A stretch of 64,000 bases of DNA. It comes from Peribacillus simplex (lineage in GTDB: Bacteria > Bacillota > Bacilli > Bacillales > DSM-1321). The notes below the pieces were generated by a model. That model did not search any database. It had not been told where the DNA came from and saw nothing but the letters and a program-made list of their open reading frames with translations. This document shows positions 57,560 through 64,000 of this stretch, one piece after another (positions within the stretch are counted from its first letter, which is position 1; every line of letters begins with the position of its first letter). The stretch spans positions 1,454,001 to 1,518,000 of the forward strand of contig NZ_CP011008.1 in NCBI RefSeq assembly GCF_001578185.1, in the 5' to 3' direction. The translations under genes were made by a program, and so were the position numbers.

Positions 57560-58642
57560 ATGAAAAAAAGGCTGCACAAATGGCGCCTAATTGCTTTGCT
57601 GGGAATTGTAGGACTTGTCCTTTCGGGCTGTGGCGAACCATTTCTATCCGCACTGAAGCCAGCAGGCAATGTTGCGCAATCTCAGTATGACTTACTGATA
57701 TTGAGTACACTAATCATGGTTCTGGTAATTATTGTTGTGATTATTTTGTTCGTTGTAGTTTTACTGCGCTTCCGTCGGAAGAAAGGCGACGAAACAATAC
57801 CGAAACAAATTGAAGGAAGTCATAAACTTGAAATTATCTGGACTGTTATTCCTATCCTTCTTTTAATTGTTCTGGCTGTTCCAACCGTCGTCACTACATT
57901 CGACCTAGCTGACACAAAGGCAATGGATAAGAAAGATAAGGATGGAAAAACGAAGGATGCCCTTGTCGTGAATGTTAGGGCAAATCTTTATTGGTGGGAG
58001 TTTGAATATCCTGACCTTGGCGTTGTCACAAGTCAGGATCTGGTTGTGCCTACCGATCAAAAAGTGTACTTCAATCTTACTGCTTCTGATGTTAAGCATT
58101 CATTCTGGATACCGGCTGCCGGAGGAAAGATGGATACAAATACAGATGGGGTCAATCAGTTTTTCTTAGAATTCGATAGTGAAAAGGCAGAAGATTCGAA
58201 CAACTTATTTTACGGGAAATGTGCTGAACTTTGCGGTCCTTCCCATGCCTTGATGGATTTTAAGGTCGTACCGAAGTCTAAAAGCGACTTTGTAGCTTGG
58301 ACTAAAGATATGAAAGCCGCGAAAGAACCTGTCGTGGAAGGTGATCTAGCAAAACAGGGTGAAGATGTCTTTAATCAAAGTTGTATAGGTTGTCATGCGG
58401 TGACACCAAATGACAGCAGGCCTGAGGCTGCTCGTCAGGCACCGAATCTGGCTACATTCGGTGAACGTCAAAAAATAGCTGGCGTATTGGATCACACGGA
58501 AGAAAATGTGAAAAAATGGATCAAGGATCCTGAGAAGTATAAACCGGGTAACACAATGACCGGTACTTACGGCCAACTTTCAGATTCAGATATTAATGCA
58601 CTGGCTGCCTATCTTTTAGAGCTTAAGGTGGAAGAAAAATAG
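57560..58642 (+). CDS. ctaC: Cytochrome caa3 oxidase subunit II with cytochrome c domain
   Basis: A 360-residue lipoprotein: lipobox LVLSGC, two membrane helices, a cupredoxin domain with the CuA ligands (VKHSFWIP and CAELCGPSH, about residue 220) and a fused cytochrome c (about 265-360) with CIGCH and the axial Met in NTMTGTYG. It takes electrons from cytochrome c. The fused cytochrome defines the caa3 type. AAAGAGGGG is upstream of the ATG. Confidence 0.97.
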   Translation: MKKRLHKWRLIALLGIVGLVLSGCGEPFLSALKPAGNVAQSQYDLLILSTLIMVLVIIVVIILFVVVLLRFRRKKGDETIPKQIEGSHKLEIIWTVIPILLLIVLAVPTVVTTFDLADTKAMDKKDKDGKTKDALVVNVRANLYWWEFEYPDLGVVTSQDLVVPTDQKVYFNLTASDVKHSFWIPAAGGKMDTNTDGVNQFFLEFDSEKAEDSNNLFYGKCAELCGPSHALMDFKVVPKSKSDFVAWTKDMKAAKEPVVEGDLAKQGEDVFNQSCIGCHAVTPNDSRPEAARQAPNLATFGERQKIAGVLDHTEENVKKWIKDPEKYKPGNTMTGTYGQLSDSDINALAAYLLELKVEEK

Positions 58643-58666
58643 AACATTGATTAAGGAGGTTAAATC

Positions 58667-60538
58667 GTGAGTACGTACGCTAATAAAAAAGGATTTGGCG
58701 CTACGATTTGGGATTATCTGACGACGGTAGACCATAAGAAAATCGCCATTTTATATCTTATCTCTGGCGGGTTATTCTTTGTAATCGGCGGTTTGGAAGC
58801 GATGTTTATCCGTATCCAGCTTGCAATCCCAAATAATGACTTCGTAAGTGCCGGATTTTATAATGAAATTTTGACCATGCACGGTACGACAATGATATTT
58901 CTGGCGGCCATGCCATTAGTATTTGCTGTTATGAATGCGGTTGTACCATTACAGATAGGGGCACGTGATGTTGCGTTCCCATATTTGAACTCATTAGGTT
59001 TTTGGTTATTTTTCTTTGGGGGAATCTTTTTAAATCTTTCATGGTTTTTAGGGGGCGCTCCTGATGCAGGCTGGACATCGTATGCATCACTTTCCCTGCA
59101 TTCCGAAGGCCATGGCATTGATTTTTATGTCCTCGGACTACAAATATCGGGTTTTGGAACACTAATTGCAGGGATCAATTTCCTTGTAACCATTATTAAT
59201 ATGCGTGCGCCTGGTATGACATATATGCGTATGCCGCTGTTTACATGGTCAACTTTCGTTGTTTCTGCATTGATATTATTCGCTTTTCCTCCGCTTACCG
59301 TGGGATTGGTGTTAATGATGTTCGATCGGATGTTTGGCGCGAATTTCTTTGATGTAGCAGCAGGAGGAAATACGATTATTTGGGAGCATTTATTCTGGAT
59401 ATTCGGTCACCCGGAAGTATATATTCTGATTCTTCCGGCGTTCGGTATTTTTTCGGAAATTTTTGCTACATTCTCCAGAAAAAGATTATTTGGTTATTCA
59501 TCGATGGTTTTTGCAACCGTATTAATCGGTTTCTTAGGTTTCATGGTTTGGGCCCATCATATGTTTACAACTGGTCTAGGCCCTATTGCCAATGCAATCT
59601 TTGCCGTGGCGACTATGGCTATCGCTGTACCAACTGGTATTAAGATATTCAACTGGATCTTTACGATGTGGGGAGGAAGCGTTAAGTTCACGGTCCCGAT
59701 GCTTTATGCAGTTGCCTTTATTCCTACTTTTACAATGGGTGGCGTGACAGGTATCATGCTTGCATCAGCACCTGCTGATTATCAATACCATGATAGTTAT
59801 TTCGTTGTTGCCCATTTCCACTATGTAATCGTCGGTGGGGTTGTATTAGGTTTACTGGCTGGAATCAATTTCTATTGGCCGAAGATGTTTGGAACTATGT
59901 TAAGCGAAAAATTGGGAAAAATCACATTTTGGACGTTTTTGATTGGTTTCCATTTAACATTCTTCATCCAACATTTCTTAGGTCTGATGGGGATGCCTCG
60001 ACGCGTATTTACATTCTTGGACAATCAAGGTCTCAATACAGGTAATATGATTAGTACTGTTGGAGCCTTTTTGATGGCATTTGGTGTCTTGGTTATGGTC
60101 ATAAATATAATCATTACATCTGTGAAAAATGAAAAAGTCGGAAATGATCCATGGGGAGATGGCCGTACGCTTGAATGGGCCATTCCATCACCACCGCCTT
60201 TTTATAATTTTAAACAATTGCCGCTAGTCCGCGGATTAGATCCTTATTGGGTTGAAAAAATGGAAGGTAAAAAGGAAATGACTCCTGCAGAACCACTTGG
60301 GGATATCCATATGCCAAATTCATCCATTCTTCCTTTGACGACTGCTTCCGGTTTATTTATAGCCGCATTCGGTGCCTTATACCATATGGATGATAGGTCG
60401 TGGACACTGCCTATTATCATTGTTGGACTTTTGGTAACATTTGGTTCGATGTTTATCCGTTCCGTTAAAGACGATCATGGATACCATATTCATAAAGAAG
60501 ACCTTATGGACGATAAAGACAAGGGAGGTAAGGCATAA
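58667..60538 (+). CDS. ctaD: Cytochrome caa3 oxidase subunit I
   Basis: A 623-residue heme-copper oxidase catalytic subunit. The heme a ligand is in MHGTTMIFL, the CuB/cross-link motif GHPEVYI (about residue 245), HH in WAHHMFTTG (about 300), and HFHYVIVGG (about 385) carries the heme a and a3 ligands. It is an A-type oxidase, pumping protons. It starts at GTG behind AAGGAGG, and its last base overlaps the first base of ctaE. Confidence 0.97.
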   Translation: MSTYANKKGFGATIWDYLTTVDHKKIAILYLISGGLFFVIGGLEAMFIRIQLAIPNNDFVSAGFYNEILTMHGTTMIFLAAMPLVFAVMNAVVPLQIGARDVAFPYLNSLGFWLFFFGGIFLNLSWFLGGAPDAGWTSYASLSLHSEGHGIDFYVLGLQISGFGTLIAGINFLVTIINMRAPGMTYMRMPLFTWSTFVVSALILFAFPPLTVGLVLMMFDRMFGANFFDVAAGGNTIIWEHLFWIFGHPEVYILILPAFGIFSEIFATFSRKRLFGYSSMVFATVLIGFLGFMVWAHHMFTTGLGPIANAIFAVATMAIAVPTGIKIFNWIFTMWGGSVKFTVPMLYAVAFIPTFTMGGVTGIMLASAPADYQYHDSYFVVAHFHYVIVGGVVLGLLAGINFYWPKMFGTMLSEKLGKITFWTFLIGFHLTFFIQHFLGLMGMPRRVFTFLDNQGLNTGNMISTVGAFLMAFGVLVMVINIIITSVKNEKVGNDPWGDGRTLEWAIPSPPPFYNFKQLPLVRGLDPYWVEKMEGKKEMTPAEPLGDIHMPNSSILPLTTASGLFIAAFGALYHMDDRSWTLPIIIVGLLVTFGSMFIRSVKDDHGYHIHKEDLMDDKDKGGKA

Positions 60539-61167
60539 TGCAAGCAGATGAAAGATTCACGGATGCTACTTGGCCTGCTTCTCCCGAGAAAGCGACTTTA
60601 GAAGGTAAAAATAAGTATTTGGGATTCTGGTTGTTTCTTGGTGGAGAGACGGTATTATTCGCATCACTATTTGCAACTTACCTTGCATTGAAGGATAAAG
60701 TTCCAAATGGTGACGCAGCCCTAGCAAAAGACTTATTCGAGCTACCGCTTACTTTTGTTGCAACCATGCTATTATTGATCAGTTCATTGACTAGTGTGTA
60801 TGCAATGTATCATATGAAAAATAACCACTTTAAACAAATGCAGGCATGGCTTGTTATTACGGTTGCCCTTGGTTTTGGTTTCTTAGTCCTCGAAATTTAT
60901 GAATTTAATCACTATGTTCATGAATTCCATCATACATTTACGAGTAGTGCCTTCGGCTCTGCGTTTTATACTTTAGTTGGTTTTCACGGAGGACACGTTG
61001 CTTTCGGTTTGCTTTGGATCATAACTCTAATGGTACGTAATGCAGGAAGGGGTTTGAATTTATATAACGCTCCTAAATTTTTTGTTGCGAGTCTTTATTG
61101 GCATTTCATTGACGTAGTCTGGGTGTTTATCTTTACAGTCGTATACTTAATGGGAATGGTGGGATAA
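60538..61167 (+). CDS. ctaE: Cytochrome caa3 oxidase subunit III
   Basis: A 209-residue protein with five membrane helices. KYLGFWLFLGGETVLFAS and GFHGGHVAFGLLW are typical of COX3. It starts on the TAATG junction with ctaD, a one-base overlap, with AAGGGAGG inside ctaD. The length is normal for the short bacterial type. Confidence 0.96.
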   Translation: MQADERFTDATWPASPEKATLEGKNKYLGFWLFLGGETVLFASLFATYLALKDKVPNGDAALAKDLFELPLTFVATMLLLISSLTSVYAMYHMKNNHFKQMQAWLVITVALGFGFLVLEIYEFNHYVHEFHHTFTSSAFGSAFYTLVGFHGGHVAFGLLWIITLMVRNAGRGLNLYNAPKFFVASLYWHFIDVVWVFIFTVVYLMGMVG

Positions 61168-61170
61168 CTG

Positions 61171-61506
61171 ATGGCGAATGAACAATCAAATTCAGCGAAC
61201 CCGAATGTCGATTTAAAATATCGCCGTAAGAAAAATGCTGAAGAGATGAAACATCAAGTGATAACATTTATACTAATGATTTTCTTTACATTACTTGCTT
61301 TTGCTGCAGTAGGAATCGAAGGGTTTTCACATTGGTTCATTAAACCAGTCATTTTGCTACTGGCAGTCATACAAGTGGTTTTCCAATTGTATTATTTTAT
61401 GCACATGAAGCACAAAGGGCATGGTACCATTGCATTGTTTTTATTTTCTGGTCTTGCAGTCGGCTTAATAACTGTCCTTGTGTTCACAACGATCGTTTGG
61501 TTATAA
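61171..61506 (+). CDS. ctaF: Cytochrome caa3 oxidase subunit IV
   Basis: A 111-residue protein with three membrane helices and a charged N-terminus (KYRRKKNAEEMKHQ). LYYFMHMKHKGHG is the conserved COX4-like motif of the firmicute subunit IV. It follows ctaE by three bases. The terminator after it may separate ctaG in part. Confidence 0.94.
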   Translation: MANEQSNSANPNVDLKYRRKKNAEEMKHQVITFILMIFFTLLAFAAVGIEGFSHWFIKPVILLLAVIQVVFQLYYFMHMKHKGHGTIALFLFSGLAVGLITVLVFTTIVWL

Positions 61507-61514
61507 ACCATAAG

Positions 61515-61548
61515 AAAATCGGCTATTGCATGATAGCCGGTTTTCTTT
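61515..61548 (+). terminator. Terminator of ctaCDEF
   Basis: AAAATCGGCTAT and ATAGCCGGTTTT, with one wobble pair, are followed by CTTTAT. Confidence 0.8.
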
Positions 61549-61654
61549 ATGTGTTGATTTACTAGAAAAAGAATCCAAGTTTATCTATATTTGTTATCAT
61601 GTTTCATTTTAGTTATAATGGAAGTAAGAAAATTGTTTTGAACGAGGTGATTTT

Positions 61655-62557
61655 TTGTCCATTGATATTTTCGGATTTCGCGCTTTGTGGAGTCCTTATT
61701 ATTTTGCCGCCCTCGTACTTATAACCCTTGGCTATTTTTTGTTTGTGACAAAAAAAGGGAAGGCGTTTTCAGGCAGTTCACCGCTTTCCGTTAAACAGAC
61801 AACTTATTTTTTAACAGCCATGTTCCTGCTTTATGTGGTAAAGGGTTCGCCACTGGATTTATTGAGTCACATTATGTTCAGTGCCCACATGTTTCAAATG
61901 GCATTGCTCTATCTTGTGATTCCGCCTTTATTTATCATTGCGATTCCGGATTGGCTATTGAGAACTTTCATAAATTCAAGGGGAGTGAAGGCGTTATTTC
62001 AATTTTTCACGAGACCGCTTGTCGCCCTTTTACTATTTAATGTTCTTTTCTCGTTGTACCATATCCCGTTAGTGTTCGACTTTATCAAAACGGGGATGTG
62101 GATACATGCCGGATATACGGTGCTATTATTTACGACTGCAGTTTTGATGTGGTTCCCACTTGTCAATCAATTGCCAGAACATGAAAGTCTAACAGGTGTA
62201 AAAAAAGTAGCTTATATTTTCGGCAGTGGCATTTTAATGACCCCAGCCTGCGCTTTAATCATTTTTGCTAATGATCCGATGTATGATACGTTTACCAATG
62301 CGGAATCTTGGGCAAGTGCCATGGAACTTTGCGTTCCCGCTTCAGCACTGTCGGGTTTGACACTCAGCGGTCCAGAAATGTTCAATGGACTGCCATTGCT
62401 TGAGGATCAACAGCTTGGTGGGGTTCTTATGAAGGTGATCCAAGAAATCGTATTAGGCTATGTATTAGGTGTCATTTTCTTTGCTTGGTTCAAAAAGGAG
62501 AATGGCGGACAAAATGAAATCGATCCGATACCTTCGGAATTCCAGCATGTGGAATAG
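61655..62557 (+). CDS. ctaG: Cytochrome c oxidase assembly factor CtaG
   Basis: A 300-residue protein with seven membrane helices of the CtaG_caa3 family. GSPLDLLSHIMFSAHMFQM (about residue 70) has the conserved His pair, and a Met-rich or acidic loop follows in the second half (DPMYDTFTNAESWA). CtaG is needed for active caa3 in B. subtilis, likely for CuB delivery. It starts at TTG after AACGAGGTG. It has its own hairpins on both sides. Confidence 0.94.
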   Translation: MSIDIFGFRALWSPYYFAALVLITLGYFLFVTKKGKAFSGSSPLSVKQTTYFLTAMFLLYVVKGSPLDLLSHIMFSAHMFQMALLYLVIPPLFIIAIPDWLLRTFINSRGVKALFQFFTRPLVALLLFNVLFSLYHIPLVFDFIKTGMWIHAGYTVLLFTTAVLMWFPLVNQLPEHESLTGVKKVAYIFGSGILMTPACALIIFANDPMYDTFTNAESWASAMELCVPASALSGLTLSGPEMFNGLPLLEDQQLGGVLMKVIQEIVLGYVLGVIFFAWFKKENGGQNEIDPIPSEFQHVE

Positions 62558-62570
62558 TTGTACCATAAAG

Positions 62571-62600
62571 ACTTGTCTTGGGGGGGAGGCAAGTTTTTTA
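62571..62600 (+). terminator. Terminator of ctaG
   Basis: ACTTGTCT/AGGCAAGT (one wobble) with a G-rich loop is followed by seven T. Confidence 0.75.
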
Positions 62601-62807
62601 TATGTTGTCATTGCCTGCTAGGTTTTACCGGTGACGATTGTAAATGGTTATCAGATTATCAATTTCTAAGCAAATAGCCAGTGTTTTGTCTTGGATATCA
62701 CCATAAAAGTGAGCATTCTGTTAAAAATACTTGATTTTATTGAAATTTATGATTACCTTTTATAAAATGGTAGTTGATTAATAAATAAAGAGAGGACTAC
62801 AATTCAT

Positions 62808-63269
62808 ATGTCTTTACCAATCCTTCCAACGATAAGTACAGCCTTCATTGTATTAAGTGCCATCACTGTTGCAATAGGCTGGTATCAAATTAAACAACGC
62901 AAAATCGAGACTCATAAAAAAACCATGATGGTAGCTGCGGTTTTTGCGGTAATCTTTTTCACTATATACCTTACTCGTACGGTCTTTATTGGCAGTACGT
63001 CATTTGGTGGACCGGATGACATTAAAATTTATTATACGATTTTTTTAATCTTCCATATAACACTTGCTACAACTGGAGCTGTTTTGGGGATCATCATGCT
63101 TACCACTGGGTTTAAAGGTAAATTCGCCATTCATAAAAAAATCGGACCTACGACAAGCATCATTTGGTTTTTCACTGGGATTACTGGAGTAGCCGTTTAC
63201 ATCCTGCTTTATGTCATTTATCATGGCGGCGAAACAACATCTTTAATAAAGGCGATCCTAGGATTTTAA
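62808..63269 (+). CDS. DUF420 membrane protein (YozB/CtaM-like)
   Basis: A 153-residue protein with four membrane helices. TVAIGWYQIKQRKIETHKKTMMVA and IHKKIGPTT contain histidines next to helix ends, typical of DUF420. The staphylococcal DUF420 protein CtaM is required for heme-copper oxidase function, which fits the place after ctaG. The ATG follows AGAGAGGAC. It ends in a strong terminator. Confidence 0.88.
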   Translation: MSLPILPTISTAFIVLSAITVAIGWYQIKQRKIETHKKTMMVAAVFAVIFFTIYLTRTVFIGSTSFGGPDDIKIYYTIFLIFHITLATTGAVLGIIMLTTGFKGKFAIHKKIGPTTSIIWFFTGITGVAVYILLYVIYHGGETTSLIKAILGF

Positions 63270-63279
63270 AATGATGAAG

Positions 63280-63312
63280 AAGCCTGATGCAAAAAAAAGC
63301 ATCAGGCTTTTG
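63280..63312 (+). terminator. Terminator after the DUF420 gene
   Basis: The perfect stem AAGCCTGATGC/GCATCAGGCTT with an A8 loop ends in TTTTG. Confidence 0.9.
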
Positions 63313-63378
63313 TAATGGAAAAAAAGAGAGCATCACTCATGATCCGCTCCCTTGTACCGCACTTTTTACTAACGGCTT

Positions 63379-63741
63379 TTACAGGCCGGTGAATTGTGTA
63401 AGTTCTTCTTTGATCTGAGCGAGGATTTTTTCACTTTGTTTAACTAATGATGCAGGGAAGTCCTCCCCTTCGCCATATTCAACTCCGTGTGGATAATAAT
63501 GTTTTCCTAATAGAGGAACCATTAGTTTGATGACGGCTCTGTGAGCGCCTACATCGCCCTCTGTAGCATAGCCAAGTATTCGCAGGTAAAACGTTCCTTC
63601 TTTTAATTCGAACTTACGATCGTAACTGACTCTTTCGTAATCCCATTGTTCGGCACGTATTAAACCATATTGCGGCATTAGGTCATCTAATCGGTTTAAG
63701 TCGGCTGTGATGTTTTCGATTCCAAAGCTTTCAAATTTCAC
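63379..63741 (-). CDS. ylbA: YugN-like family protein (YlbA position)
   Basis: A 120-residue soluble protein: MKFESFGIENITADLNRLDD at the start, RAEQWDYERVSYDRKFELKEGTFYLR (shown in parts: EQWDYERVSYDRKF, TFYLRILGYA) and KHYYPHGVEYGE. The pattern fits the YugN-like family. The place after ctaG matches ylbA in B. subtilis; the symbol rests mainly on that. The ATG follows AGGAGGTACTATT. The 259 bases to the window end show no gene. Confidence 0.75.
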   Translation of the reverse strand: MKFESFGIENITADLNRLDDLMPQYGLIRAEQWDYERVSYDRKFELKEGTFYLRILGYATEGDVGAHRAVIKLMVPLLGKHYYPHGVEYGEGEDFPASLVKQSEKILAQIKEELTQFTGL

Positions 63742-64000
63742 GAATAGTACCTCCTATGTTTCTATTGGGAATTAAAATGACATACCGGGAAAATATTATG
63801 TACATGAATATATTAAAAATCTCCAAGTATGTTTATAATATACCATTTTATCCTATATTTTATAATAGTACGAAATGGTGGAAGTTGCAATGAACTCAAC
63901 CACGGTATTTTAATGATTCACAAAAGTTCCACTTTAAAATAAATTTAATGAAGGGGCAGTCTATCGTAAATTAGAAAATTATGATTGAACAGTGATATAA

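Overview
The window looks like chromosomal DNA of a mesophilic Bacillaceae member close to Peribacillus (Bacillus simplex/frigoritolerans group). Gene order follows the B. subtilis segments cheV-ykyB-ykuE-ykuI-ykuJ-ykuL-ccpC-dapH-dapL, ktrC-rnjA-rpoY-ykrA-defB-ykyA-pdhABCD-SR1-speA-yktA, yktB-ykzI-yktC-ylaF-typA-ylaH-ylaI-ylaJ-ylaK-ylaL-ylaN-pycA and ctaA-ctaBCDEFG. Low GC, strong AGGAGG-type ribosome binding sites, frequent TTG/GTG starts and U-tailed hairpins all fit a low-GC Gram-positive. The genus assignment is inferred from synteny and protein resemblance, not from a marker gene. I see no tRNA or rRNA genes, CRISPR array, insertion sequence or prophage.

Layout. 0-10 kb: an RDD-protein remnant, chemotaxis CheV, YkyB, a Pro/Tyr-rich small protein, a fluoride-channel pair (crcB1-crcB2), the Tat-type phosphoesterase YkuE, an SLC13/TrkA-C permease, the c-di-GMP-binding-type EAL protein YkuI and several small or secreted proteins. 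10-17 kb: YkuJ, a zinc-ribbon microprotein, the c-di-AMP receptor DarB, an MFS exporter, the TCA-cycle regulator CcpC, the acetylated lysine/diaminopimelate branch (dapH-dapL) and the K+ channel gate KtrC. 17-24 kb: RNase J1 with RNA polymerase epsilon, a gene-poor 950-bp stretch with two divergent candidate microgenes, a HAD phosphatase, peptide deformylase, a YjcZ peptide and the YkyA lipoprotein. 23-33 kb: the pyruvate dehydrogenase operon, a frameshifted deacetylase lipoprotein, the SR1/SR1P dual-function RNA and speA. 34-41 kb: a complete trpEGDCFBA operon behind two Trp-codon T-box riboswitches. 41-50 kb: YktB to YlaN, including translational GTPase TypA and PIN-PhoH ATPase YlaK. 51-64 kb: pyruvate carboxylase and the heme A/caa3 oxidase genes ctaA to ctaG, then a DUF420 protein and a YugN-like protein.

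How it works together. The region centres on pyruvate and respiration: PDH and PycA split pyruvate between acetyl-CoA and oxaloacetate, CcpC controls TCA-cycle entry, and CtaA-G build the terminal oxidase. DarB, known in B. subtilis to stimulate PycA and Rel, and KtrC, a c-di-AMP target, tie this to second-messenger signalling. SR1P is known in B. subtilis to bind GapA and promote its interaction with RNase J1, which is also encoded here. Trp biosynthesis is controlled by uncharged tRNA-Trp through tandem T-boxes rather than by an obvious TRAP site.

Oddities: a nonsense codon in the RDD gene, an A7 frameshift in the deacetylase gene, a 17-bp perfect hairpin inside crcB2, no ftsW between ylaN and pycA (an orphan reading-frame remnant is there instead), and a trp operon located between yktA and yktB.
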